This document shows positions 32,920 through 41,824 of a stretch of 64,000 bases of DNA, piece by piece. Source of the stretch: Crocinitomicaceae bacterium (GTDB taxonomy: Bacteria > Bacteroidota > Bacteroidia > Flavobacteriales_D > Crocinitomicaceae); the NCBI GenBank assembly GCA_029254025.1, contig JAQWYK010000034.1:124001-188000 (forward strand). The letters are read 5' to 3'. Below the pieces are notes generated by a model. The model was not told where the DNA came from. It was given only the letters and a program-made list of their open reading frames with translations, and did no database searches. Numbering within the stretch: the first letter of the stretch is position 1; each line of letters opens with the position of its first letter. The position numbers and the translations under genes are program-made.

Positions 32920-34077
32920 CTAATTCAATGAGAAAGATACTCTTCGTTCCTTCGCATTTTGTAATTGCTCATCGTCTCCCTCTTCAGCAAACGGTGCTTT
33001 CATATCATTTTTAACGTCCTTTAATTGAACTCTATTCACGTCCACATCCTTATTCACTAGAAGACTGCGAATATATTCAGCGCGCTTCATTGAAATGTCA
33101 TTATACTCATCACTTTGAATTTCTTCTGCATCACAATGTCCAGTTATTGTTATCGATACTTCTGAATTTTCAATCATCCAATTAGCTATTAAATTCAAGG
33201 TTTCATCACCTGCAAGAGTAACGTCATACCTTCCTTTAGAGTAAAATATATTTTGACTAGCAATCTTTTCTCTCAAATCCATGTCATCAGTAATTGATGC
33301 TGAACGCTGGTAAACAGTAGACACCTCTGTTTCAGCATCATCAGAATAACCACATTCACAATTTTGATCTGGACCTAATAGAAATACACTTACATCATCA
33401 ATGTAGTAATAACCAGCAATTACTTGATTCCCTTTTAACTCGCGTGGTTTTTTATTTTTTTCGCTCTTTACCTGATCATTCTGTGTGAAATTACCAATAG
33501 TTATATATCGCTCTCCTCCGTCTGCAACATATTCTCCGCACACAATTTCCCAACCATACATGGCATTAAAAATAATTTCCTGCGGATGTAAAACATGAGG
33601 TTCTTCAATAAGCGCAGGAACCTTTTCTTTTGTTTCAAATGGCTTTTTCGAAATGTGCGCACCTAATTTGTTAGACGAATATTTACTCAATTCAGCTAAG
33701 GATGCACGAAAAGTTACTTTGTAACGCATACCCTTTTTCATTGGAGTACTTAATTTAGAAGTGATATACGATCGTGGCATTTTATCGCCGTAAGAGTATG
33801 CAACAATTCCAGCGTAGTTGGTACCATCCACGGCATCCTCTTTTCCGTAAAAGTTCATCGGAACTTGAATATCTGGAGTGTTAGAACTTTCAGAAAACAG
33901 ATCTGCACCAACTCCTGTTGGAGATACCCAACCTTCTGCAGCTTCAATTCCACCTAAGCGACGAAGTTTACCACTTATTTGTTCAAAACTTCCATTTGGA
34001 ACTAAATTTTCCGCGTCCTGTGCCAACACACCAAACGTCAAACCAACTATTGGTAACAATCTGAAAATACTTTTCAT
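32920..34077 (-). CDS. OmpA-family outer-membrane protein
   Basis: From ATG 34077 the protein is 385 residues: a signal peptide ending GLTFGVLAQ, an N-terminal domain of about 200 residues starting ENLVPNGSFEQ (a carbohydrate-binding-like jelly-roll found in Bacteroidota surface proteins), and a C-terminal OmpA peptidoglycan-binding domain (about 275-375) with ITGHCDAEE and MKRAEYIRSLLV. The first block suggests a surface-exposed anchor bridging outer membrane and peptidoglycan. An open frame to 34161 overlaps hemE and is not used. It starts 10 bases after the hemE stop, so transcripts are probably shared. Confidence 0.85.
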   Translation of the reverse strand: MKSIFRLLPIVGLTFGVLAQDAENLVPNGSFEQISGKLRRLGGIEAAEGWVSPTGVGADLFSESSNTPDIQVPMNFYGKEDAVDGTNYAGIVAYSYGDKMPRSYITSKLSTPMKKGMRYKVTFRASLAELSKYSSNKLGAHISKKPFETKEKVPALIEEPHVLHPQEIIFNAMYGWEIVCGEYVADGGERYITIGNFTQNDQVKSEKNKKPRELKGNQVIAGYYYIDDVSVFLLGPDQNCECGYSDDAETEVSTVYQRSASITDDMDLREKIASQNIFYSKGRYDVTLAGDETLNLIANWMIENSEVSITITGHCDAEEIQSDEYNDISMKRAEYIRSLLVNKDVDVNRVQLKDVKNDMKAPFAEEGDDEQLQNAKERRVSFSLN

Positions 34078-34087
34078 TTTTTCCACT

Positions 34088-35122
34088 TTATAGTTCATAA
34101 TTTTTAACTGTTTCAATGAAAGTTCTGACCTTATCTGGATTGATATCAGGATAAACCCCATGACCCAAATTTACGATATGTCTTTTACTTTCAAACGAAT
34201 TCAACATACTTTTTGTTAAACGTTCGACTTCATTATGAGACGAATACAACGCACACGGATCCAAATTCCCTTGTAAAGTCCGACTCTCTCCTACCAATTT
34301 TCTCATTTCTCGAACGCTCATATTCCAGTCAAGTCCAATGGTATTACACGGCATCTTGGCAATTGATTCTACCGCTCGAAAAGCTCCTTTCGCAAAGATT
34401 GTAATTGGCACTTCATCTATTGCGCGTGCAATCTGATCAATGTATTTCAGCCCAAACTCCTCGTACTGCACTTGACCAAGAATTCCTGCCCAAGAATCAA
34501 ATACCTGTAACATGTGTGCCCCTGCTAAAACCTGTGCTTTCAAATAACGAATTGTAACATCTGTGATGCGTTGAAGCAAGTCGTGTGCCAAAGCTGGATT
34601 CGTGTATAATACTTTTCGCGCTTTAGCAAACGTTTTAGAACCCTGACCTTCTATCATGTAACAAAAGATTGTCCACGGAGCTCCTGCGAATCCAATCAGC
34701 GGAACACGCCCTGCTAATTCTTTGTTCGTTATGCGTATGGCTTCAGTCACATACCCCAATCTATCTTCAATGTCGAAATCAACTTGAGCATGCTTCACTA
34801 AATCTTCTTCCGATTTTATTGTTTTTGGAAAAAATGGACCTTTTTTCTCAACCATTTCGTAGGTCAATCCCATTGCCTCGGGCACCACAAGGATATCAGA
34901 GAAAATTATGGCTGCATCCACACCTAATAAATCCACCGGTTGAATGGTAACTTCTGCTGCCAACTCTGGTGTTTCAACCAATTCTTTAAATCCACTTAAG
35001 GAAGCTCGAACCGCTCTGTATTCAGGAAGAATTCTTCCTGCCTGGCGCATTAACCAAACTGGATAACGCTCAATCTCCTCACCTCTTGCAGCACGGATAA
35101 TTAAATCATTCTTCAAACTCAT
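34088..35122 (-). CDS. hemE: Uroporphyrinogen decarboxylase
   Basis: From ATG 35122 the enzyme is 344 residues. It has the UroD substrate-site block [10 protein letters not shown] (Arg contacts with the propionates), the central [14 protein letters not shown] and GFAGAPWT segments, and GLDWNM with LQGNLDP near the end. It removes four carboxyls from uroporphyrinogen III in heme synthesis. A GTG two codons earlier (35128) lies inside the TATCTTTG promoter element, which rules it out if that promoter is used. Confidence 0.97.
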   Translation of the reverse strand: MSLKNDLIIRAARGEEIERYPVWLMRQAGRILPEYRAVRASLSGFKELVETPELAAEVTIQPVDLLGVDAAIIFSDILVVPEAMGLTYEMVEKKGPFFPKTIKSEEDLVKHAQVDFDIEDRLGYVTEAIRITNKELAGRVPLIGFAGAPWTIFCYMIEGQGSKTFAKARKVLYTNPALAHDLLQRITDVTIRYLKAQVLAGAHMLQVFDSWAGILGQVQYEEFGLKYIDQIARAIDEVPITIFAKGAFRAVESIAKMPCNTIGLDWNMSVREMRKLVGESRTLQGNLDPCALYSSHNEVERLTKSMLNSFESKRHIVNLGHGVYPDINPDKVRTFIETVKNYEL

Positions 35123-35127
35123 AGTCA

Positions 35128-35135
35128 CAAAGATA
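35128..35135 (-). promoter_or_regulatory. -7 element of hemE, nearly leaderless
   Basis: Minus-strand TATCTTTG ends 5 bases before ATG 35122, so the transcript would start at or within a few bases of the start codon. No -33 element at standard spacing; the 7-mer repeat occupies that position. Confidence 0.5.
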
Positions 35136-35139
35136 AAGA

Positions 35140-35167
35140 GAAGTTAGAAGTTAGGAGTTGGAAGTTC
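35140..35167. repeat. Four tandem 7-mers (GAAGTTA-type) upstream of hemE
   Basis: GAAGTTA twice (35140-35146, 35147-35153), then GGAGTTG and GAAGTTC. The unit is conserved at positions G-A-G-T-T with decay in the third and fourth copies. It sits just upstream of the hemE -7 element. Confidence 0.7.
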
Positions 35168-35218
35168 GAAATAAAGTTAACATCCAAGTAATTCAACTTT
35201 AATTTTTGACCAACATAA

Positions 35219-37324
35219 TCACTTATTATTCTCCAATACATAGGTAAGCACCTTTTCCATAAGGTGTACACGGTCTTTTCCCGAAACATTGTGTTCGTGC
35301 ATTGGATAGGGGAAGAAGTCCACTTGCTTTTCTTTTTTAATAAATGCTTGAATCAACGCGAAATTATGCTGCATAACAACCGTATTATCAATTGCACCAT
35401 GAATTAATAACAACTTGCCTTCTAGCTCATCCGCGTAATTCAGTAAAGAAGCCGTTTTATATCCCTCTGGATTTTGTTGAGGTGTATCCATGTAACGTTC
35501 CCCATACATTACTTCATAGTATTTCCAGTCGGTTACCGGACCACCGGCCACACCTGTGGTAAATACATCGGGAGCGCGGAGCATCATTGTTCCTGTCATA
35601 AAACCTCCAAAACTCCAACCGTGAACAGCGAAACGTGTTGCATCAACATAGGGTAACGATCGTAGATAGTCAACCCCCACCAACTGATCCTCCAACTCCT
35701 TAGTACCTAATTGACGGTGAACAGCGTGCTCAAAAGCAACCCCTCTTTCTCCAGAACCACGATTATCTAGCGTAAAAACTAAATATCCCTGCTCTGCCAT
35801 CCAATACATCCAAAGACTAGCTCCATCAAGCCAAGAATTAGTAATTAATTGTGCATGCGGTCCACCATAAACATAGACCAAAACGGGATACTTTTTAGAA
35901 GAGTCAAAATTGCTCGGCTTTATAAGACGCGTATAAAGATTTGTTCCATCCTTGGCTTTAATAGATTTTACTTCTGCCGTTCCAATTCGTGTCTCCGAAT
36001 AAGGATTCTCTGCCTTCTTTATGGGTTTAACAATTTTACCATCGGTCGAAATAACACGCGCCAAGTTTGGGACATCTGTTGCGCTATATTGATCGAACAA
36101 AAGGGCCTTTTCCGGGTGAAACACCACATCATGAGTACCCTCATCGAACGTCACCAATGTTTGATTCCCATTCAAATCTACCTTATAAACAACCGTATTC
36201 AAAGGATTACGACCTGTAGCAGAGAAATAGATTTCACTCCCTTGCTGATGAAGGATTTCTTTCAACATGAATGAATTATTGGTCAATTGCTTTTTCAAAA
36301 CCCCGTCTATTCCGTAGAGATAGAGATTGTTAAATCCGGTGCGCTCACTCACCCAAACAAAATCGTTTTGATCATTCACACACCATGCTGCGTGCTCCGG
36401 TTCCACCCATGTAGAACTTTGCTCCTCAAACAACGTCCTAATGAACTTACCCTTATGACTGTACAGGTTTAGCCACATATGCTTTTGATCCCTATTTACT
36501 TCTGCAATAATGATGTAGGCATCGTCGCAGGACCAACTCACGTTTGTTAAATAACTCTCTTCTCCCGAACGAGCTGAAATATATACGGTCTTTTTCCTTT
36601 TAACATCGTAAATACCCACACGCGCCTTTTCACTTCCTTGCCCAGCCATTGGGTATTTGATTGATTTCAATGCACCTGGATATGCATCGACATCGAGCAA
36701 TGGATAGTCATGAACGTTGGATTCATCTTTTTGATAGAACGCAAGAAAAGTACCACTGTGCGACCAAAACGTACCCTTTGTAATCCCCATTTCGCTTCGC
36801 GCAATCGCTTGTCCAGAGACAATATTTAGGTCCGTATCTTTCGTTACCTGGCGACTAGAACTAGCATCGGCTACAAAAAGATTGTTATTCACCGTGTAAG
36901 CCACACGATCGGACTCCTTATGCAAATCAGCATGTGCCGCGCCCTCTTCAAGGAGTATTTTCTTACCGTTTTTCAATTTTAAGTTATACAGATAATATCC
37001 ATTATCGTCGCCGACATAGAACTCGTCCGATGTTTTCCAGGTGAAATTTTGAAAATAATAGAGTTGTGTTCCTAATTTACCGTTGACTTCCGCTATTGAA
37101 AGTAGAATCTCCTCACTATTTTCTTCGAGCGATCCTTTTTTCAAATTCACATAACCGTCTAAATAGGAATAATCAGATGAATTCGGAATCCATTCAAAAC
37201 CAAACACATTTTCTGGATAAAACTTACGGTATTGTCCAAGAACAGCGTCCTCCAAGGTTAATTCTTTCTGGCCAAGAACAAGGGTAAGCGAAAAAGCAAG
37301 TACTATAGAACATAAAAATTTCAT
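35219..37324 (-). CDS. Secreted prolyl oligopeptidase (S9, dipeptidyl peptidase IV type)
   Basis: A 701-residue enzyme with a signal peptide (about 1-18, ending TLVLG), an N-terminal beta-propeller (about 30-450) and a C-terminal alpha/beta hydrolase domain. The catalytic triad is visible: Ser in GWSFGGFMTG, Asp in HGAIDNTVV and His in MHEHNVSG. The pattern YVYGGPHAQL and DNRGSGERG is as in DPP IV-like peptidases, which cut N-terminal X-Pro or X-Ala dipeptides in the periplasm. Single gene, with its own promoter. Confidence 0.95.
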   Translation of the reverse strand: MKFLCSIVLAFSLTLVLGQKELTLEDAVLGQYRKFYPENVFGFEWIPNSSDYSYLDGYVNLKKGSLEENSEEILLSIAEVNGKLGTQLYYFQNFTWKTSDEFYVGDDNGYYLYNLKLKNGKKILLEEGAAHADLHKESDRVAYTVNNNLFVADASSSRQVTKDTDLNIVSGQAIARSEMGITKGTFWSHSGTFLAFYQKDESNVHDYPLLDVDAYPGALKSIKYPMAGQGSEKARVGIYDVKRKKTVYISARSGEESYLTNVSWSCDDAYIIIAEVNRDQKHMWLNLYSHKGKFIRTLFEEQSSTWVEPEHAAWCVNDQNDFVWVSERTGFNNLYLYGIDGVLKKQLTNNSFMLKEILHQQGSEIYFSATGRNPLNTVVYKVDLNGNQTLVTFDEGTHDVVFHPEKALLFDQYSATDVPNLARVISTDGKIVKPIKKAENPYSETRIGTAEVKSIKAKDGTNLYTRLIKPSNFDSSKKYPVLVYVYGGPHAQLITNSWLDGASLWMYWMAEQGYLVFTLDNRGSGERGVAFEHAVHRQLGTKELEDQLVGVDYLRSLPYVDATRFAVHGWSFGGFMTGTMMLRAPDVFTTGVAGGPVTDWKYYEVMYGERYMDTPQQNPEGYKTASLLNYADELEGKLLLIHGAIDNTVVMQHNFALIQAFIKKEKQVDFFPYPMHEHNVSGKDRVHLMEKVLTYVLENNK

Positions 37325-37344
37325 ATCACGTTTTTTTAATGATT

Positions 37345-37376
37345 CAAAAATAGCGCTATATTTCTGATTGGATCAA
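37345..37376 (-). promoter_or_regulatory. Promoter of the S9 peptidase gene
   Basis: Minus-strand TTG (37376-37374), 21-base spacer, TATTTTTG (37352-37345); predicted start about 16 bases before the ATG. Confidence 0.55.
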
Positions 37377-37519
37377 CCATCGGTGAAGATTGGTCAACGA
37401 AAATAGACTGAAATACTTTCTGCTTAAAAAATCGCACTACCTTTGAATCGTAGTGGAAGGCAATTTATTTTGCAAAATCTAGGATTCACAAATATTTTTT
37501 CATCTTTTTCCACAAACCA

Positions 37520-37551
37520 TTTGTTAATAAAAGCAAGAAGTTATATCTTTG
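37520..37551 (+). promoter_or_regulatory. Promoter of rplM-rpsI
   Basis: TTTG (37520-37523), 20-base spacer, TATCTTTG (37544-37551). The leader to the start codon GTG 37595 is about 40 bases; the rest of the gap 37377-37519 shows nothing further. Confidence 0.75.
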
Positions 37552-37594
37552 CACCCCAATTTTGGGATTATTGTCTTATTTAAAAAATAAAAAA

Positions 37595-38050
37595 GTGGAT
37601 ACATTAAGTTACAAAACTGTTTCTGCAAACAAGGAAACTGCCGACAAGAAGTGGTTGGTAGTGGATGCAGAAGGGCAAGCGCTAGGTCGTCTTGCGAGTA
37701 AAGTAGCGAAGTTGATCCGTGGTAAACACAAGACGAATTACACTCCTCATGCAGATTGTGGTGACAATGTCATCGTCATCAATGCGGAGAAAGTAGTTTT
37801 AACCGGTAATAAAATGTCGGATAAAGTCTACATTCGTCACACTGGATACCCTGGAGGTCAGCGTTCGTTAACAGCAAGGGAAGTTTTAGAAAAACGTCCC
37901 ATTAGATTAGTTGAGATGGCGGTAAAAGGAATGTTACCGAAAAACAAGTTGGGTAATCAACTGTACACAAACTTAAAGGTGTATGAAGGATCTGCTCACA
38001 ACCATGAGGCTCAAAAACCAGAGGTTTTTAACCTTGAATCATTCAAATAA
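37595..38050 (+). CDS. rplM: 50S ribosomal protein L13
   Basis: From GTG 37595 the protein is 151 residues and starts [20 protein letters not shown] as in Bacteroidota L13. The conserved [20 protein letters not shown] and the C-terminal [12 protein letters not shown] block confirm it. The frame is open from 37562, but those 11 residues lie right after the promoter and do not match the family. Its stop codon overlaps the first ATG of rpsI (TAATG). Confidence 0.97.
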   Translation: MDTLSYKTVSANKETADKKWLVVDAEGQALGRLASKVAKLIRGKHKTNYTPHADCGDNVIVINAEKVVLTGNKMSDKVYIRHTGYPGGQRSLTAREVLEKRPIRLVEMAVKGMLPKNKLGNQLYTNLKVYEGSAHNHEAQKPEVFNLESFK

Positions 38051-38055
38051 TGAGT

Positions 38056-38442
38056 ATGGAAATAATTAACACATTAGGAAGAAGAAAAACTTCAGTTGCC
38101 CGTGTTTACATGAAAGAAGGTAAGGGGAACATCACGATAAACAAAAGAGACTATAAGGAGTTTTTTCCTTTAGCAACTCTTCAATCTAAGGTTTTGCAAG
38201 CATTCGAATTGACAGAAACTACAGGTAAATATGACGTTACAGTAAACGTTGCTGGAGGTGGAATCAATGGACAAGCTGAAGCAATTCGTTTAGGTATTTC
38301 TCGTGCTTTGGTTAAAGTTAACGAAGAGCACAAACCAACGTTGAAAGTAGATGGATTAATGACGCGTGACCCTAGAATGGTTGAACGTAAGAAGCCAGGA
38401 CAGCCTAAGGCTCGTAAGAAATTCCAGTTCTCTAAACGTTAG
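38056..38442 (+). CDS. rpsI: 30S ribosomal protein S9
   Basis: 128 residues from ATG 38056 (MEIINTLGRRKTSVARVYM), the usual S9 start; ATG 38050, overlapping the rplM stop, would add two residues. The C-terminus is the basic tail PGQPKARKKFQFSKR, whose last Arg contacts P-site tRNA. It is the second gene of the rplM-rpsI operon. Confidence 0.97.
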   Translation: MEIINTLGRRKTSVARVYMKEGKGNITINKRDYKEFFPLATLQSKVLQAFELTETTGKYDVTVNVAGGGINGQAEAIRLGISRALVKVNEEHKPTLKVDGLMTRDPRMVERKKPGQPKARKKFQFSKR

Positions 38443-38484
38443 TCAACGATTACATTATTTTGGCGGTTGTTTAGTATCCAAGCA

Positions 38485-38511
38485 AAGAGCACCTTTCGCA
38501 AGAACCCTCTT
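38485..38511 (+). promoter_or_regulatory. Nested hairpin in the rpsB leader (candidate S2-binding leader)
   Basis: An outer AAGAG/CTCTT stem (38485-38489 with 38507-38511) encloses asymmetric unpaired bases and an inner CTT-TCGC-AAG hairpin (38493-38502). The 112-base gap between rpsI and rpsB is long for such a compact region, and an asymmetric internal loop is a usual form for ribosomal-protein autoregulation. No known motif is claimed. Confidence 0.25.
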
Positions 38512-38554
38512 CAGCTGATTACTAAAGGAACGTAAACAATTAAAAAACATTAAC

Positions 38555-39427
38555 ATGTCAAAACAAGCAAATTTTGAAGATCTTTTAAAGGCAGGCGTAC
38601 ACTTTGGTCACCTTAAAAGAAAATGGAATCCAGCAATGGCTCCATATATTTTCGATGAACACAAAGGTATCCACATCATCGATTTAAATAAGACAATCGC
38701 ACATTTAGACAATGCATGTGCAGCAGCTAAGCAAATAGCAAAATCAGGTAAGAAAATTTTATTTGTTGCTACCAAGAAACAAGCTAAGGAAATTTTAGCA
38801 GACAAAGTTGGTGCGGTAAATATGCCTTTCGTTACTGAGCGTTGGACTGGTGGTATGTTGACAAACTTCGCAACTACTCGTAAGTCAATTCGCAAAATGA
38901 CGTCAATCGACAAAATGAAAACTGACGGTACTTGGGAGACTCTCAACAAACGTGAGCGTCTTTTCAAAACACGTCAACGTGATAAAATGAACAAGAACTT
39001 TGGTTCTATTGCAGATATGACTCGTCTTCCAGCAGCAATTTTTATTGTTGACGTAATGAAAGAGGATATTGCATTAGCTGAAGCTGTTCGTTTGAACATC
39101 CCAACAATCGCAATGGTTGATACGAATTCAGACCCAAGAATGGTTGATTTCCCAATTCCTGCGAATGATGATGCAACAAAATCTATTGCTTTAATCCTTG
39201 ACCACATTACAAATGCTATCAAGGAAGGTTTAGAAGAGCGCAAAGCTTCTAAAGACAAGCAAGAGACAGAAGAGAAAGCACCAAGTGCAAAGGCTTCTGA
39301 AAATGCTGCAGATGATAAAGAAGAAGTGAAAGCTGAAGAAACAACAAAAACTCCTCGTAAAAGAGCTGCTAAAGCAGAAAAAGTAGAGGATACAATTGAA
39401 AAAGAAGCGAGTAGCGAAGAAGAATAA
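38555..39427 (+). CDS. rpsB: 30S ribosomal protein S2
   Basis: A 290-residue S2. The core (1-225) has the usual LLKAGVHFGHLKRKWNP, FVATKKQAKEI, TERWTGGMLTNF and ADMTRLPAAIFIVD blocks. The last 60 or so residues are a Lys/Glu/Ala-rich low-complexity tail absent from enterobacterial S2; such tails are seen in some Bacteroidota. It starts 112 bases after rpsI and is followed by tsf, the universal pairing. Confidence 0.97.
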   Translation: MSKQANFEDLLKAGVHFGHLKRKWNPAMAPYIFDEHKGIHIIDLNKTIAHLDNACAAAKQIAKSGKKILFVATKKQAKEILADKVGAVNMPFVTERWTGGMLTNFATTRKSIRKMTSIDKMKTDGTWETLNKRERLFKTRQRDKMNKNFGSIADMTRLPAAIFIVDVMKEDIALAEAVRLNIPTIAMVDTNSDPRMVDFPIPANDDATKSIALILDHITNAIKEGLEERKASKDKQETEEKAPSAKASENAADDKEEVKAEETTKTPRKRAAKAEKVEDTIEKEASSEEE

Positions 39428-39455
39428 TAATTAATATTTTAAGACATATAAGATT

Positions 39456-40280
39456 ATGGCAATTACAGCTAGTCAAGTAAATGAACTAAGAAAAATGACC
39501 GGTGCAGGAATGATGGACTGTAAAAACGCACTTGTTGAAGCGAATGGCGATACTGAGGCAGCAGTTGATATTCTTCGAAAAAAAGGTCAGAAAGTTGCTG
39601 CTAAACGTGGTGACAACGAAGCTAAAGAGGGAGTTATTTTTGCTGAAGGACAGGGAGGCAAAGGTTTCATACTTCAGTTAAACTGTGAAACAGATTTCGT
39701 AGCGAAAAATGATGATTTCAGAAATTTCGTTCAAAGTCTTTTGGACGTTGCTGTTAAAAATGAGGCTACATCTCGCGAAGTGTTACTTGGAATGAAATAC
39801 GATGACAAGTTAACTGTTGAAGAGAAAATAACTGAACAAGTAGGTGTTGTTGGTGAAAAGTTAGATTTATCAAACTATGTGATGTTAACAGCTCAAGAGG
39901 TTGTTGCTTATAATCACCCAGGAAACCAATTGGCTACTCTTGTTGCTTTAAACAAAAGTGGAGAAAATGCAGTAGAGGCTGGTAAGCAAGTTGCTATGCA
40001 GGTTGCTGCTATGAATCCGATTTCATTAAATAAAGACGGCGTTGATCAAGACACAATCAACCGCGAATTAGAGGTTGGTAAAGACTTGGCTATCCAAGAA
40101 GGTAAACCAGCAGAAATGGCTGAAAAAATTGCACAAGGAAGACTTTCAAAATTCTTTAAAGAGAATACATTGTTAAGTCAACCATTTGTTCGCGATAACA
40201 AGCTGACTATTGAGCAATTCTTGAACAGCACTGAGTCTGGACTTACAGTTACAGAGTTTAAGCGCTTTTCATTAAGCTAA
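39456..40280 (+). CDS. tsf: Elongation factor Ts
   Basis: A 274-residue EF-Ts, the nucleotide exchange factor for EF-Tu. It opens with the UBA-like domain ([20 protein letters not shown]) and has [14 protein letters not shown] in the core and the coiled dimerisation helices towards the end. It lies 28 bases after rpsB, in the standard rpsB-tsf operon, and is followed by a strong terminator, so pyrH is partly or wholly separate. Confidence 0.98.
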   Translation: MAITASQVNELRKMTGAGMMDCKNALVEANGDTEAAVDILRKKGQKVAAKRGDNEAKEGVIFAEGQGGKGFILQLNCETDFVAKNDDFRNFVQSLLDVAVKNEATSREVLLGMKYDDKLTVEEKITEQVGVVGEKLDLSNYVMLTAQEVVAYNHPGNQLATLVALNKSGENAVEAGKQVAMQVAAMNPISLNKDGVDQDTINRELEVGKDLAIQEGKPAEMAEKIAQGRLSKFFKENTLLSQPFVRDNKLTIEQFLNSTESGLTVTEFKRFSLS

Positions 40281-40295
40281 TTGATAATTCATTAA

Positions 40296-40326
40296 AAAGA
40301 GAGAACGTTGTTTCTCTCTTTTTTTT
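40296..40326 (+). terminator. Terminator after tsf
   Basis: A 10-bp inverted repeat (40296-40305 with 40312-40321, loop of 6) followed by a T-run to 40326. It lies between tsf and pyrH. Confidence 0.85.
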
Positions 40327-40357
40327 GTCCATTTTTTTGATCGTATATTACAACCCC

Positions 40358-41062
40358 ATGAACTACAAAAGAATCCTTCTAAAATTGAGCGGTGAATCCC
40401 TAATGGGAGATAAAAACTTTGGTATTGATAATACTCGCTTAAGCGATTACGCAACCCAAATCAAAGAGATTACTGATTCAGGAATTGAGGTGGCCATTGT
40501 GATTGGTGGCGGAAATATCTTTAGAGGTGTTCAAGCAGAAGAAGGAGGAATGGATCGTACTCATGGTGACTATATGGGAATGCTCGCAACAATGATTAAC
40601 GCAATGGCGCTGCAAGCAGCACTTGAATCAAAAGGAGTCGACTCACGCTTACAATCTGCGATCGAAATGCGTGAGATTGCTGAGCCTTACGTGAGAAGAA
40701 AGGCCGTTCGTCACCTGGAAAAGGGACGCGTAGTGATTTTCGGAGCAGGTACTGGTAACCCATTTTTCACAACTGATAGCGCTGCGTCGCTCAGGGCAAT
40801 TGAAATCAATGCAGATGTCATTTTAAAAGGAACACGCGTTGATGGGATTTACACCGCTGACCCAGAGAAAGACCCAACTGCTACGAAATACAAAGCCATC
40901 TCTTTTGATGAAGTGTATGCCAAGGGACTGAATGTGATGGATATGACAGCCTTCACGCTCTGTAAAGAAAATAGCTTACCCATTATCGTATTCAACATGG
41001 ACGAAAAAGGTAATCTCAAACGATTATTAAATGGAGAAGAAGTCGGAACAATCGTTTCCTAG
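40358..41062 (+). CDS. pyrH: Uridylate kinase
   Basis: From ATG 40358 the enzyme is 234 residues: [18 protein letters not shown], the amino-acid kinase start, then [24 protein letters not shown] and the ATP-side [20 protein letters not shown]. It phosphorylates UMP to UDP. The upstream reading frame (from 40325) lies in the tsf terminator and is not coding. The gene usually found next in this phylum, frr, is absent here. Confidence 0.97.
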   Translation: MNYKRILLKLSGESLMGDKNFGIDNTRLSDYATQIKEITDSGIEVAIVIGGGNIFRGVQAEEGGMDRTHGDYMGMLATMINAMALQAALESKGVDSRLQSAIEMREIAEPYVRRKAVRHLEKGRVVIFGAGTGNPFFTTDSAASLRAIEINADVILKGTRVDGIYTADPEKDPTATKYKAISFDEVYAKGLNVMDMTAFTLCKENSLPIIVFNMDEKGNLKRLLNGEEVGTIVS

Positions 41063-41113
41063 TTTGTAGTGAGACGTATAACAATCTCCTGATTTTTGCG
41101 TTTAATCAACCGT

Positions 41114-41824
41114 ATGCGCAGTATTTTAATCTTCTTGCTTATCTTGGTGGTATTTCCGGCCCTATCCCAGCGGTCAGAATTAACTAAGAACTATCGTAAC
41201 TTCGACAGAAGATTAATCCATTTTGGATTTATGCTTGGCGGTAACACATCCGATTTTTCAACTCGCTACAAGCCGAATCTCTTAGAAGAATACAACTACT
41301 CTTCTATACGAAACCAAAGTCAACCAGGGTTCCAGCTGGGCATAATTAGTTCCCTAAAACTGGGAACTCCACTTATTCGAATGCGCTTTATACCTACTCT
41401 TTCCTTCCAAGAACGTATTCTCTTTTATGATGGTTTTGATCAAGATGGTTTACCCGAGGTAATCGATGAACGTGTCGGCTCTACTAATTTGGATTTCCCA
41501 CTTCTCGCCAAGTTCCGTACCCTACGATACAATAACTTCGCAGCCTACTTTATAACTGGAGCACAGTACACTTTAGATCTTCAAACCAAAGAAGACGCAT
41601 CTCAAAGTTTCTCAGATCCGTTCCTAAAAATTAGACGGCACGATTTTCAAGGGCAAATTGGAGCTGGTGTAGATTTTTTCCTCGAATATTTTAAGTTCGG
41701 AATCGAACTAAAATACTCTCATGGACTGCGTAATACGCTAATTCAGGACAACACCCGATTATCTAGTCCAATTGATCATTTATACAATCGCGTGTGGTGG
41801 ATTAGCCTTACATTTGAAGGATAA
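41114..41824 (+). CDS. porT: PorT-family outer-membrane protein (type IX secretion)
   Basis: From ATG 41114 the protein is 236 residues with a signal peptide (ILIFLLILVVFPALSQ) and an eight-strand outer-membrane barrel pattern. The front FDRRLIHFGFMLGGNTSDF matches the start of PorT homologues, which are needed for the type IX secretion system, and the strand repeats GVDFFLEYFKFGIELKY and the final VWWISLTFEG support a barrel. TTG 41096 is a possible upstream start but would put six charged residues ahead of the signal peptide. It overlaps the next gene by one base (TAATG). Confidence 0.78.
   Translation: MRSILIFLLILVVFPALSQRSELTKNYRNFDRRLIHFGFMLGGNTSDFSTRYKPNLLEEYNYSSIRNQSQPGFQLGIISSLKLGTPLIRMRFIPTLSFQERILFYDGFDQDGLPEVIDERVGSTNLDFPLLAKFRTLRYNNFAAYFITGAQYTLDLQTKEDASQSFSDPFLKIRRHDFQGQIGAGVDFFLEYFKFGIELKYSHGLRNTLIQDNTRLSSPIDHLYNRVWWISLTFEG

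Noticed and set aside
34078-34161. Upstream extension of the OmpA-family gene
   Set aside because: It overlaps hemE and puts charged residues before the signal peptide; ATG 34077 gives a proper signal sequence.
40327-41113. Missing frr after pyrH as evidence of rearrangement or deletion
   Set aside because: pyrH is intact, and gene order around it varies in the phylum; without the whole genome nothing can be concluded.
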